Shown: positions 33,173 to 41,734, counted from the stretch's first letter. The stretch: 64,000 nucleotides of DNA from Hymenobacter sp. BT18 (GCF_012273015.1 NZ_CP050954.1:4132001-4196000); one strand, 5' to 3'. Notes: generated from the letters alone by a model not told the origin. Numbers and translations are program-made.

Positions 33173-33805
33173 ATGCGCCTGTACCGAATGCCTGAACCCT
33201 TGCGCCGCTTGCTGCCGGAATGCTGGTGGCAGATGCCCGCTACGGGCCGCACCCTGTACCTGACCTTCGACGACGGACCCATTCCGGAAGAAACGCCCTT
33301 CGTCCTCGAACAGCTGGCTCGCTTCGATGCCAAAGCCACGTTCTTCTGCGTGGGCGACAACGTAGTGCGCCACCCGGCCATAGCGCGGGCAGTGCTGGCG
33401 GCGGGCCACCGCCTGGCCAATCATACCCACCACCACCTCAGCGGCTGGACAACCCCACGAGCCGAGTACCTGGCAGATGTAGCCCGCTGCCAGGAGGCCC
33501 TGCTGGACGTGCTACCGGAACCTGAAGTCCGGCCCTTGCTGCGGCCGCCCTACGGGCGTATTACGCTGCCGCTGGCGCGCATTCTGAACGAACAGTACCA
33601 GCTGATTATGTGGGACGTGCTTACCTGCGACTACGACCACACTCTGGCGCCCGAGGACTGCCTGCAAACGGCCATTGGTTATTCCCGGCCCGGTTCTATT
33701 GTGGTGTTTCATGATAGCCTGAAAGCCAGCCGCAACCTGCGCTACGTGCTGCCGCGCTACCTGGAGCATTTCGCCGAGCAGGGCTTCACCTTCGCTGCTA
33801 TCTAA
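33173..33805 (+). CDS. Polysaccharide deacetylase (NodB homology, CE4)
   Basis: The 210-residue protein covers one NodB domain. Metal and catalytic residues are in TFDDGPIPEE (Asp-Asp), NHTHHHLSGW (the H-x3-H site) and RPPYGRITL, and the late VFHDS with a catalytic His. There is no signal peptide, so it may act in the cytoplasm, unlike many family members. The ATG at 33173 is followed by the family start MRLYRMPEPLRRLLPECWWQ. The next gene begins 8 bases after its stop. It likely removes N-acetyl groups from glycan sugars. Confidence 0.9.
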   Translation: MRLYRMPEPLRRLLPECWWQMPATGRTLYLTFDDGPIPEETPFVLEQLARFDAKATFFCVGDNVVRHPAIARAVLAAGHRLANHTHHHLSGWTTPRAEYLADVARCQEALLDVLPEPEVRPLLRPPYGRITLPLARILNEQYQLIMWDVLTCDYDHTLAPEDCLQTAIGYSRPGSIVVFHDSLKASRNLRYVLPRYLEHFAEQGFTFAAI

Positions 33806-33813
33806 GCCTGCGC

Positions 33814-34923
33814 ATGATGCTTACCGCTGCCCTGTTGTGCTTCGTGGCGTTGTGGTTTGCCATGCTGGGCACTGCTACTGTACTGTTTGCCCGCCGCCAC
33901 GAGCCGCGGGCCGCACCCGTCCCGCAGCCGCTCCCCCGCGTAAGCATTCTGCTGGCCGCCCGCAACGAAGAAGTGGCCATTGAGCGGTGTCTGGCTTCCA
34001 TCCGGGAGTTGGCGTACCCAGCGCCGCTGCTGGAAGTATTACTGGGCGATGATGCCTCCACCGACAATACCGTGGCTATTGCGCAGGCCGTGATGCAGGA
34101 CTACGCGGGTAGCTTTCGGGTGGTATCTATTCAGACCAATAAAGGACAGGCCCGCGGCAAAGCCAACGTGCTGGCCCATCTGGCCCGGGCCGCTACTTCC
34201 GATGTATTCTGCATCACGGACGCCGATATTGCCGTGCCCCGTACCTGGGTTTCGGGGTTGCTGCGGCGGTTGCAGGGCTCCGTGGGCATCGTCACGGGCA
34301 TCACCGTAGTGCAGGGACCGCGCCTGTTCGACCAGCTGCAGCGGCTCGATTGGCTTTTGTCCTTATCCTTGGTACAGGTGGTGTCGGACTGGGGCAAGCC
34401 CGTAACGGCTATGGGCAACAATATGCTCGTAACGCGCCAGGCGTATGAGGCCACCGGCGGCTACGAGGCGCTGCCTTTCTCCGTCACGGAAGACTATGCG
34501 TTGTTCCGGGCAGTGTTGGGGCGGGGCTTCACGTTCCGAAACGTGTTTTCCCCAGAAGTGCTGGCTGAGTCCCTGCCTATTGGTACGTTGGGACAGCTGT
34601 TGCACCAGCGGCGGCGCTGGCTGCGGGGCGTCGAGGCGCTGCCCTGGGGGCTGCAAGCGGCTTTACTGGTGTATTCTGGTATCTATCCGGCCATGCTTGG
34701 ATTGGCCTTCACCAGCGGGCCTTTGGCGGCGCTGGCCGTGTTGGGGGCCAAAATGGTAGCGCAGGGAGTGCTGACGGCCCTTTGCTTTTACCGGGTTGGG
34801 CTTCGGCCGCCCTTGCGCCTGTTGCCCTTGTTTGAGCTTTACACCGTTGGGCTTACGCTGGGGCTGGTAGGCTTCCGGGTGCTGCCGCTACGCTTTACCT
34901 GGAAGGGCCGCCAGTATGCCTGA
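33814..34923 (+). CDS. Membrane-anchored family 2 glycosyltransferase
   Basis: The 369-residue protein has an N-terminal helix (2-25), a GT-A domain (about 42-270) and C-terminal helices (about 285-350). Motifs are VSILLAARNEEVAIERCLAS, LGDDASTDNT, ITDADIAVP (DxD) and RRRWLRGVEALPW (QxxRW-like). This matches BcsA/HasA-like processive or lipid-directed transferases; the exact product is open. It ends the rightward polysaccharide operon. The paralogue at 22603-23745 has the same architecture. Confidence 0.91.
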   Translation: MMLTAALLCFVALWFAMLGTATVLFARRHEPRAAPVPQPLPRVSILLAARNEEVAIERCLASIRELAYPAPLLEVLLGDDASTDNTVAIAQAVMQDYAGSFRVVSIQTNKGQARGKANVLAHLARAATSDVFCITDADIAVPRTWVSGLLRRLQGSVGIVTGITVVQGPRLFDQLQRLDWLLSLSLVQVVSDWGKPVTAMGNNMLVTRQAYEATGGYEALPFSVTEDYALFRAVLGRGFTFRNVFSPEVLAESLPIGTLGQLLHQRRRWLRGVEALPWGLQAALLVYSGIYPAMLGLAFTSGPLAALAVLGAKMVAQGVLTALCFYRVGLRPPLRLLPLFELYTVGLTLGLVGFRVLPLRFTWKGRQYA

Positions 34924-34985
34924 TTATGAGGGCTGCTGTTTGCTAGGTGCTGGTTTGGGCGTCGATAAGCCAGCAGTTGCACCAG

Positions 34986-34993
34986 TACCTTTG
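34986..34993 (+). promoter_or_regulatory. TAnnTTTG promoter box for tatD
   Basis: TACCTTTG is an exact -7 element, 44 bases before the tatD ATG. The leader between them is A-rich and word-like (GGAAACCAGAAACTAAAAAC). Confidence 0.6.
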
Positions 34994-35037
34994 TGAGCAA
35001 CTGGAAACCAGAAACTAAAAACAGAAACTCCTATACA

Positions 35038-35805
35038 ATGCACCTCACCGATTCGCACGCCCACGTTTATTCCGAGCAGTTCAAAGAAGACCGCGACGCC
35101 ATGCTGCAACGCGCCTTCGAAGCGGGGGTGCAAACCATCGTCATGCCCAATATCGACCATACCAGCATCGACGTGATGCTCGAAACGGAGCTGCAGCATC
35201 CCCGGCAGTGCTTTGCCATGATGGGGCTGCATCCGTGCTCAGTGGGCCGGCACTTTGAGAAAGAGCTGTACGAAGTCGAGACTTGGTTGGGGCAGCGGCC
35301 CTTTGCGGCGGTAGGGGAGTGTGGCATCGATTTGCACTGGGACAAAACCACGCTGCCCTGGCAGCAGGAAGCCCTGCGGGTGCAGATTGCGCTGGCCAAA
35401 AAGCACGACTTGCCGCTGGTGCTGCACACGCGCGAAGCCTTCCAGGAAACCGCAGAGCTCATTGAAACGGCCCAGGATGGCACCTTGCGGGGCGTGTTTC
35501 ACTGTTTCTCGGGCTCCCGTGCCGAGGCGGAGCGAGTCATCGGGCTGGGGTTCAAACTAGGCATAGGCGGGGTAGCGACCTTTAAAAACGGCGGCTTCGA
35601 CCAAGTACTGCCGGGTCTGGCGCTGGAGCACCTGCTGCTCGAAACCGACTGCCCCTACCTGGCGCCGGTGCCGTACCGGGGCAAGCGCAACGAGCCGGCG
35701 TATTTGCCACTGGTAGCCCACCGCGTGGCCGGGCTGCTGGGCAAAGACCTGGAGGAAGTGGCCGAGGCGACCACGCGCACGGCCCAGGAGCTGTTTCGGC
35801 TCTAG
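35038..35805 (+). CDS. tatD: TatD-family metal-dependent DNase
   Basis: The 255-residue TIM-barrel hydrolase has all TatD metal ligands: TDSHAHVY (first strand), the Glu in VGECGIDLHW, the His in VLHTREA, the His in FHCFSGS, and the Asp in LLETDCPYLAPVP. TatD enzymes are 3'-5' exonucleases and DNA quality control factors. The ATG at 35038 (MHLTDSHAHVYSEQF) is clear. Cytoplasmic. It is followed by asparaginase, possibly from the same promoter. Confidence 0.95.
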   Translation: MHLTDSHAHVYSEQFKEDRDAMLQRAFEAGVQTIVMPNIDHTSIDVMLETELQHPRQCFAMMGLHPCSVGRHFEKELYEVETWLGQRPFAAVGECGIDLHWDKTTLPWQQEALRVQIALAKKHDLPLVLHTREAFQETAELIETAQDGTLRGVFHCFSGSRAEAERVIGLGFKLGIGGVATFKNGGFDQVLPGLALEHLLLETDCPYLAPVPYRGKRNEPAYLPLVAHRVAGLLGKDLEEVAEATTRTAQELFRL

Positions 35806-35962
35806 CAAAAGTTGCCGCCGGGGTGGGAAAACCGTGGTTAAACCCTTAGCTTGCTCAGGCGCCGGCCTCACCCACCGGCGTGTGTGCCTCGTTTCCTTAC
35901 CACCCAACCGCGCTGTGCTTCGCTCTCAACCGGGGCGAAACCAGCACCACCTTTCCTCACCC

Positions 35963-37036
35963 TTGACTCAGTTACTGGATATCAACATCGCCGCCCCGGC
36001 TGCCCCGGAAGCGTCGCTGCTGCTCATTTACACGGGCGGTACCATTGGCATGGCTTACAACCGCCGCGGCGAAATGGTCCCGATGGAATTCAGCAGCATG
36101 TTGCAGCTGATGCCGGAGCTTCTGCAGTTCAACGTGCGCCTCACCGTGCGCAGCCTCGCCCAGCCCATCGACTCCTCGAATGTGATGCCCGCCGACTGGT
36201 TTACGTTGGTGGATATCATTCGGGAAAGCTACGAGGAGTACGACGGGTTTGTCGTTCTGCACGGCACCGATACCATGGCCTACTCGGCGTCGGCCCTAAG
36301 CTTTCTGCTCGAAAACCTCACCAAGCCCGTCATTTTCACCGGCGCCCAGCTGCCCGTGGGTAAGGTGCGCACCGATGCCCGCAAGAACCTGCTGACGGCT
36401 TTGGAGCTGGCCGCCGCCCGCGACCGGGAAACGGGCCGCGCCTGCGTGCCCGAAGTCAGCATCTTCTTTCACAACGTGCTGCTGCGCGGCAATCGGGCCA
36501 AGAAAGTGGAAAGCGGCCACTTCAACGCCTTCAAAAGTGAAAACTACCCGCCTCTGGTCCGGGCCGGCATCGACCTGGAGTATAACGACGCCTTTATCCG
36601 CTCCGCCGTGCCCCCAGGCCCCCCGCTTTTCCACCGGGAACTGGACGACCGGGTGACCATTCTGAAGCTCTACCCCGGCATTGCGGAACGCATGGTGCGC
36701 GGCATTCTGGAGGTAGATGACCTGCGGGGCTGCGTGCTCGAAACGTACGGGGCCGGCAACGCCCCCACCGCCGCGTGGTTTACCCGCGCCCTCCGCGACT
36801 CCACCGACCGGGGCCTCCACATTCTCAACGTGAGCCAGTGCGACGAAGGCCACGTGCAGCAGGGCCGCTACGAAACCAGCGCCCACCTCCGTGACTTGGG
36901 CGTCATCGGGGGGGAGGACATTACCACCGAGGCAGCCATCACCAAGCTCATGTACGTGCTGGCTCACCCGCTCACGGCCGCCGATACCGCGGCTGGCCTA
37001 GCCCGCGACCTGCGGGGAGAAATTACGCCCGCTTAA
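35963..37036 (+). CDS. ansA: L-asparaginase type I
   Basis: It hydrolyses asparagine to aspartate and ammonia. The 357-residue protein has the N-terminal TGGTIGM with nucleophile Thr, the second Thr/Asp motif VLHGTDTMAYSASALSF, and the Lys/Glu region RGNRAKKVESGHFNAFKS. It lacks a signal peptide, so it is the cytoplasmic type I form. The TTG at 35963 (MTQLLDINIAAP) is chosen; a GTG much farther upstream would add 43 residues with no homology. It lies 157 bases after tatD; a separate promoter is possible but no exact -7 box was found. Confidence 0.9.
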   Translation: MTQLLDINIAAPAAPEASLLLIYTGGTIGMAYNRRGEMVPMEFSSMLQLMPELLQFNVRLTVRSLAQPIDSSNVMPADWFTLVDIIRESYEEYDGFVVLHGTDTMAYSASALSFLLENLTKPVIFTGAQLPVGKVRTDARKNLLTALELAAARDRETGRACVPEVSIFFHNVLLRGNRAKKVESGHFNAFKSENYPPLVRAGIDLEYNDAFIRSAVPPGPPLFHRELDDRVTILKLYPGIAERMVRGILEVDDLRGCVLETYGAGNAPTAAWFTRALRDSTDRGLHILNVSQCDEGHVQQGRYETSAHLRDLGVIGGEDITTEAAITKLMYVLAHPLTAADTAAGLARDLRGEITPA

Positions 37037-37117
37037 AGCGCGGCCAGCTCGGAGAATTACGCTCCGGCTTGCGTTTCCGGAAAATCGGGTGTTATTTTGC
37101 GCCACTTCCCAGCACCC

Positions 37118-37205
37118 AGAGAGGTGTCCGAGTGGTTGAAGGAGCACGCCTGGAAAGTGTGTATGGGTCTAAAGCTCATCGTGGGTTCGAATCCCATCCT
37201 CTCTG
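37118..37205 (+). tRNA. tRNA-Ser (anticodon GGA)
   Basis: The 88-base gene folds as a class II tRNA. The acceptor stem is 37118-37124 with 37198-37204. The anticodon stem CACGC/GUGUG closes the loop CUGGAAA, giving anticodon GGA, which reads UCC and UCU. A long variable arm precedes the T arm with GTTCGAAT. The discriminator base is G; the 3' CCA is not encoded. It decodes serine. A hairpin terminator follows at 37211-37243. Confidence 0.92.
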
Positions 37206-37210
37206 CAATA

Positions 37211-37243
37211 AACCCCGCTTGCAAGCTGCCAGCGGGGTTTTTC
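37211..37243. terminator. Hairpin terminator after tRNA-Ser
   Basis: A 9 bp stem (37211-37219 with 37231-37239) has an 11-base loop and is followed by a T-run. It may also serve the convergent acetyltransferase gene. Confidence 0.8.
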
Positions 37244-37345
37244 GTTTCATAGCCGGGATGTAGCCGTATCGTTTTAAGCGTTTTACACCCAACTGGCAGT
37301 CAACCGTGTGGACACGGCTTCTATTGATAAGCCGTTGAGAAGTAT

Positions 37346-37888
37346 TTACTTGGCATGCGCCGCCCAAGTCTGCTTTGTCAGCTCATACACAAAGTTGAGC
37401 TTGGGCAACTCGCCGTAGTACGTTACCTCCTGTTCGGCTACTTTGATAGCGCCTAGCCGCTGAATGGCAATCTGCGAACGTACATTGCCGGCCCCGATGT
37501 GGAAGCGCACGGTTTCCACAAACTGGAACACGTAATCCAGCAGCAGGGCTTTGGCCGCCCGGTTGATGCCTTTTCCCCAGGAGCCGGTGCCGTAGAACGT
37601 GTAGCCAATGAGGATGCTGTTGTCCTGTGGATTGTAGTCGTAGAGACGGGTACTGCCCAGCGTAGCCCCCGTTGCTTTGTCTACCACTTTGAATGCTCCT
37701 TCGCTTTGCATAGCGCCTGCAAAGAAGGTGGTAAACACTGACCGCTGCCAACGGTCCTGGTTGGGATGTTGCTCCCAGATTTTGGGGTCGGCGGCCACGC
37801 TGTATAGCGCGTCAAAATCAGACGGCTGCAGGGGAAGCAGCCTGATAGCGTCGTTTTCCAGAACGGGCTGCAGGGAGAAAGGGCACAT
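37346..37888 (-). CDS. GNAT-family N-acetyltransferase, RimJ/RimL type
   Basis: The 180-residue protein has the GNAT fold: the first strand IRLLPLQPSDFDALYSVA, central TTFFAGAMQSEGAFKVVDKA, and the acetyl-CoA motif region ILIGYTFYGTGSWGKGINRA (Q/RxxGxG/A type). It ends with VRFHIGAGNVRSQIAIQRLG, where the Asn is typical. The substrate could be a protein N-terminus, an antibiotic or a small amine. The ATG at 37888 (MCPFSLQPVLENDAIRLLPL) is chosen; a longer upstream frame lacks similarity. It stands between the tRNA and the small secreted gene. Confidence 0.88.
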   Translation of the reverse strand: MCPFSLQPVLENDAIRLLPLQPSDFDALYSVAADPKIWEQHPNQDRWQRSVFTTFFAGAMQSEGAFKVVDKATGATLGSTRLYDYNPQDNSILIGYTFYGTGSWGKGINRAAKALLLDYVFQFVETVRFHIGAGNVRSQIAIQRLGAIKVAEQEVTYYGELPKLNFVYELTKQTWAAHAK

Positions 37889-38034
37889 ACTGGGTCGGAA
37901 ACTAAGTGCAATGGGCAAAAACAGTCTGCCAGGGAGCAGGAATTGTGGACAAAAGCGGCAGATACGGGCAAAGAATGCAGTACGGCCCCGTTCTCGGTTG
38001 AAAGCGGGGCCGTGACAGGTAGTAAAGCTTAAGA

Positions 38035-38370
38035 CTAATCGGCCAAAGCTATGAAGCGCTGTTGCAAGGCTTGGGGCGCTGTTTTCTCCCATTCTTCCAG
38101 GCGGGCCAGCTGCAGGGGAGAGAGGCCATCATGAAATTGCTTTTGCAGAGCCGTGAGCGTAGGGCCTTTGGGAGTAGCCAGGGCGCGGCGCAAAAGCTGG
38201 GCCTGATGTGGCTGGAGCTGAAGCGTATTCGACAGACTGCGCACTAAGTCGGACGGAGTCACGTCGGCGGTTGCCGGGGGCGTGGTGGCCGTCTGCGCTA
38301 TGGCTGAGAAGCTGCTGAGCGTCACGGCAGCTACAACAAGCAGGAAACGGAGTGCAATAGGGGTATTCAT
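38035..38370 (-). CDS. Small secreted helical protein
   Basis: This 111-residue protein has a signal peptide (hydrophobic ALRFLLVVAAVTLSSFSAIA, cut before QTA). The mature 85 residues form a helical domain with LQLQPHQAQLLRRALATP and LSPLQLARLEEWEKTAP. The pattern 'Leu-x-Leu-x-x-x-Gln' recalls the secreted protein at 3195-3647 and Spy-like helical proteins. No clear promoter box. Function unknown. Confidence 0.7.
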   Translation of the reverse strand: MNTPIALRFLLVVAAVTLSSFSAIAQTATTPPATADVTPSDLVRSLSNTLQLQPHQAQLLRRALATPKGPTLTALQKQFHDGLSPLQLARLEEWEKTAPQALQQRFIALAD

Positions 38371-38665
38371 AGGAGCAGTGCGGAAAAGTGGAAGAGTGCG
38401 GAAGCTGGGGCAAACGGCGGGCCGTTGGGGCTACGCCCGTAAATGTGCCTATTGAAGGTCGGTACTTGGATGAAAAATAGACCAATACCCGCCAGTGGGC
38501 GACCAACGACCCCTGGTGCCCGACAAAATATATTTCGAGCGGAATATAGAAATTAGGTGGACGTGGCGTACCACCTGCTGTTTCGGCCCGGCAGGTCAGG
38601 CGCCAAAAAAGTGCGCCCTCCTGAAACAGGGGGCGCACCACTCACTTGCTACTAGAAAAGGCCAT
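38371..38665. other. Intergenic region with word-like low-complexity sequence
   Basis: The bases at about 38375-38415 repeat GTGCGGAA-like words, comparable to other intergenic elements in this window. Around 38525-38555 the sequence is AT-rich. No gene is supported. Confidence 0.45.
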
Positions 38666-39730
38666 TTATTGCCGCAGTGCCGGCGCCGACTCCAGCACGG
38701 CTAGGTCGGTTTGGGGCGTAATAGCCAGCACGTTCGGCAGGTCGGCCGGTATGTGGATTAGTCGCTTGTTGCCATTAGACTGCATGTGTTTGGCCGGTGC
38801 CGTAATAGTTACGCCATGCTTGCTGGCATAGTTCATCACCTTGCTGATGGCTACGAGCAGGGTCTGAATTTCCTCGGGATTACGTTCCCAGGCTTCATCC
38901 GTCTGCACGGCGGCGGTGCTTGGGTCGTTGCGGAACTTGGCGTTACGCGGCACTACGGTGGCCAGGTCCAGGCTGACGATGTTGGCGCGTTGCGTTGCGG
39001 CGTAGTACAGGCCTTGCAGCATCCAGCCCAGGGAACCGGTGCCTTTGTCGCCCAGTACTTTCACAACCAGCACGCGGGCTTCAGGGGAGTTGGCGTCATA
39101 GGACCGCTGGGGAGCGGCGTGTACTTCCTCGCCTGGGACGAAAGAAGCAGAACCTACCACATGGTTTTTAAATGCGGGAAGGAGTTGATTTCCCCGGCCC
39201 AGAACGGCAACTAGCGCGCCTTTGCCAACAGAGCCGGCGCGGGCGGCGGCCCCAGCTTTGATGTTAGCCGTGGCCTTGGCTCCCGGCAGGGAGGTACCGT
39301 GCGCGCTAGAACCAAGCTGAAGGGCAGTGTAGCCTATTTTGGCGCGGGCGGCCTGGGGCTTGGGCGCTTGGTAGCTAAAGTCATGAATTACGGCGCGAAT
39401 ACCCGGGATGTGGCTGGCTTTGGCCAGGAAGGCAGGGTCGTCGGACGTAGCCAGGGCCAGCCCCACTTCCGGCATGGTCCCGGTGATAGTGCCATTCGCC
39501 AGCCAGGCCTGATCCGTCAGGTCACCGGGCAGCTGGTCTGTAGTAGCTACCAGCAGGTAGTGTTGCGGCAGGCGGGTGGCGGGTTCCAAGCTCGGGGCCG
39601 GAACGGCCTGCGTTACGGAGCGGCTACGCTGGGCGGCATTGGTAATAGAATCTTCGGTAGAGCACCCACTCAGCAGCAGTACTCCCAGGCCCAACATCGA
39701 AAAATTACGAACTGTGAAAAAGGAAGCCAT
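38666..39730 (-). CDS. Catalytically dead subtilase-like lipoprotein
   Basis: The 354-residue protein starts with a lipoprotein signal (LLLSGCSTED). It aligns along most of its length with the intact subtilase at 40223-41734: the YLLVATTDQLPGDLTDQAWL and LALATSDDPAFLAKA prodomain parts, VVGSASFVPGEE, LVVKVLGDKGTGSLGWMLQG and LYYAATQRANIVSLDL. The catalytic parts are lost. The Asp is replaced (VAVLGRGN instead of VAVLDGGFD, G178). The HGxH motif is absent, with about 20 residues deleted. The Asn of the oxyanion hole is gone. The chain ends before the Ser motif. The frame is intact and codon use is normal, so it may be a functional pseudoprotease, not an ordinary pseudogene. Confidence 0.85.
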   Translation of the reverse strand: MASFFTVRNFSMLGLGVLLLSGCSTEDSITNAAQRSRSVTQAVPAPSLEPATRLPQHYLLVATTDQLPGDLTDQAWLANGTITGTMPEVGLALATSDDPAFLAKASHIPGIRAVIHDFSYQAPKPQAARAKIGYTALQLGSSAHGTSLPGAKATANIKAGAAARAGSVGKGALVAVLGRGNQLLPAFKNHVVGSASFVPGEEVHAAPQRSYDANSPEARVLVVKVLGDKGTGSLGWMLQGLYYAATQRANIVSLDLATVVPRNAKFRNDPSTAAVQTDEAWERNPEEIQTLLVAISKVMNYASKHGVTITAPAKHMQSNGNKRLIHIPADLPNVLAITPQTDLAVLESAPALRQ

Positions 39731-40138
39731 AACGGTGAAGGTTTAGTGCAGTACTAATAAATAGTAAAATATTTCAATTAGCAAGTAAAGTGCAATAAAA
39801 GATGAAATTATGTACATTCGCGAGTTGGGTGCTGAATTTTGCGCCCTGGCACCTGAAGCCGACTCAGCCGACGTCTCCTGTTGCAAATATTTTTCTATTA
39901 TATATCAGTATATTATAATATTAAAGAGGAGAGTTCCGGGCCGACAGTGAGGTAGCAGAATACTGTTGAGTTAGCCGTTTCCTGCCTGAGAAATACGCGG
40001 CCTAACGTCCCCGTTGTCCAGCAAAAAGTAAATTCTTCGGAGGCTAAAGCCGGCTTGCTGAGATAGGGCCTTCTGAACTGCTAAGCGTTATGCTGGTCAT
40101 GCGCCAGCCCAGTGGCAGGCGTAACCCAGCCAAGCTGC
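39731..40138. other. Intergenic region with AT-rich islands
   Basis: Two AT-rich stretches (about 39745-39825 and 39880-39930) lie between the dead and the active subtilase genes, in otherwise GC-rich DNA. No gene and no exact promoter box is seen. Confidence 0.5.
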
Positions 40139-40180
40139 AACGGCCAGAACGCACAACGGCCAGAACGCACAACGGCCGGC
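40139..40180. repeat. 16 bp tandem repeat
   Basis: The unit AACGGCCAGAACGCAC occurs at 40139-40154 and again at 40155-40170, with a partial third copy (AACGGCC) from 40171. It sits just downstream of the intact subtilase gene (minus strand). Confidence 0.7.
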
Positions 40181-40204
40181 TCCCAGGAAGGAAGCCGGCC
40201 ATTG
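40171..40204 (-). terminator. Hairpin after the intact subtilase
   Basis: An 8 bp core stem (GGCCGGCT with AGCCGGCC, 40174-40181 and 40193-40200) with further pairing at the ends closes an 11-base loop. It lies 20 bases after the subtilase stop and probably terminates its mRNA. Confidence 0.55.
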
Positions 40205-40222
40205 TAAGGGCGCGCAGAGGAT

Positions 40223-41734
40223 TTACGGCACCTGCGTTACGGCGCGCCGGGCATTAACGCGACCATAGCCGTAGTAAGGGTCACGGCCGGGCTTACCGAG
40301 GTCATCGGCTGAAGCACGCAATGTCGCCAGCACCTTGGCTGGGTCCATTCTACCCCCGTTCTTGCCCACGACCAACGCGGCTACCCCGGCGGCGTGCGGG
40401 CCCGCCATGCTGGTGCCGGCCGACCAAGTATAGCGGCCCAGGCTGGTGCAACTGAATACCATATCGAAGGCGAAGGTGTACTGGCGTACGCCCGCCACAG
40501 TGCTGATATCCAGACCAGGGTAGGCTGAGTCGCCGCCGGGAGCAGCAAAGTCTACGTCGGAAGTGCCGTAGTTAGTGTAAGTAGCTACGCCATCGAGGTT
40601 GGTGCCAAGAGGGTTAAGGGCCCAGCCAGTGGGTGCCGTGGCCGAGATGGAAATAACGTTGGCAGCACCCGAGGGAATGTGAACTAGGTCCTGGTCGCGC
40701 TGGCCGTTGTTGGCATCATTGCCGGAGGAGGCAATAACCGTGGTGCCCTGCCGGGTGGCGTAGGTGGTGGCTTTGCCGATGGCCACCAGCAGTTCCTGAA
40801 TTTCCTTGGTTTCGTTTACCCAGGTATCGTCCGTGGCGTCGTCGGGGGTGCCGTTGTCGTCGCGGAACTTGCTGTTGCGGGGAATGGCGGCACCCAGGCT
40901 CATATTGATAACATCGGCCTGCTGCGCTACGGCGTAATAAATGCCCTGAATCATCCAGGAGAATGACCCGGAGCCCGAATCACGCAGGACTTTTACCAGC
41001 AGCAGCTGGGCATCCGGCGCTACGCCAATGACGCCCAGCCCGTTATCGGCGGCAGCAATGGTGCCTGCCGTATGGGAGCCGTGGCTGAACGTACTACGAG
41101 CAAACTGCGCCGGCTCCCCGGGAACAAACGAGCGGCTACCCACGATGTTGGGTTTCAGATCGGGGTGGGTGAGGTCGAAGCCGCCGTCCAGAACGGCCAC
41201 CAGTGCCCCGGCCCCGCGGGCCCCGGTGTTCCAGGCCTCGGGTGCCTCAATGGCGGTGTGGCCCCACTGCAGCGGGAAAAACCGCTCGTTGTCGCCAGCG
41301 CTGCCGGGGTTGGTGTTATCGGCTTCGGCAATGGCCTCCACGCTCCGCGCCGCCTCGGGGTTGAAGCCCTGGAAGCTAAAATCGTGGATGACGGAGCGTA
41401 CCCCGCTGATGCGGGCGGCTTTGGCGGCGAAGTCGGGGTCGGAAGACGTGGCCAGGGCCAGGCCCGTGCCGGGCAGCTCGTCGGTGAGGGTGCCGTTGGC
41501 CGCCTGGGTCTGGGTGGCGAGGGCTGCGGGTAGCTCGTTGGTGCTGGAGATGATGATGTACTGATGGGCACGGCGCACCAGGCTGTTGCCCTCCGTTGCA
41601 ACGGCGCTGCTAGCCGCTACCGACTGCGGGGCAGCCTCAGTCAGCCGAATGTCTTCTTTGCTGCAGCTGGCCAGTAAGCCAAGCCCAAGGCTCAGCAGCG
41701 AAAAGGCGCGGGGAGTAGAAAAGGATTTGTTCAT
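40223..41734 (-). CDS. Subtilase (S8) lipoprotein
   Basis: The 503-residue lipoprotein (lipobox LLASCSKED) has an N-terminal prodomain (about 55-130) and a subtilisin-like catalytic domain. The triad is complete: D183 in VAVLDGGFDLTHPDL, H218 in FSHGSHTAGTIA, S442 in SAGTSMAGPHAAG, with N339 of the oxyanion hole in SSGNDANNG. A loop of about 15 acidic residues (DDNGTPDDATDD, 292-303) could bind calcium. It should act in the periplasm or on the cell surface. The ATG at 41734 starts MNKSFSTPRAFSLLSLG. It lies 490 bases from its degenerate paralogue on the same strand. Confidence 0.93.
   Translation of the reverse strand: MNKSFSTPRAFSLLSLGLGLLASCSKEDIRLTEAAPQSVAASSAVATEGNSLVRRAHQYIIISSTNELPAALATQTQAANGTLTDELPGTGLALATSSDPDFAAKAARISGVRSVIHDFSFQGFNPEAARSVEAIAEADNTNPGSAGDNERFFPLQWGHTAIEAPEAWNTGARGAGALVAVLDGGFDLTHPDLKPNIVGSRSFVPGEPAQFARSTFSHGSHTAGTIAAADNGLGVIGVAPDAQLLLVKVLRDSGSGSFSWMIQGIYYAVAQQADVINMSLGAAIPRNSKFRDDNGTPDDATDDTWVNETKEIQELLVAIGKATTYATRQGTTVIASSGNDANNGQRDQDLVHIPSGAANVISISATAPTGWALNPLGTNLDGVATYTNYGTSDVDFAAPGGDSAYPGLDISTVAGVRQYTFAFDMVFSCTSLGRYTWSAGTSMAGPHAAGVAALVVGKNGGRMDPAKVLATLRASADDLGKPGRDPYYGYGRVNARRAVTQVP

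Noticed and set aside
38666..39730. Ordinary pseudogene call for the degenerate subtilase
   Set aside because: The frame is complete over 354 codons with normal codon use and an intact lipoprotein signal, so it is annotated as a coding gene with lost catalysis.
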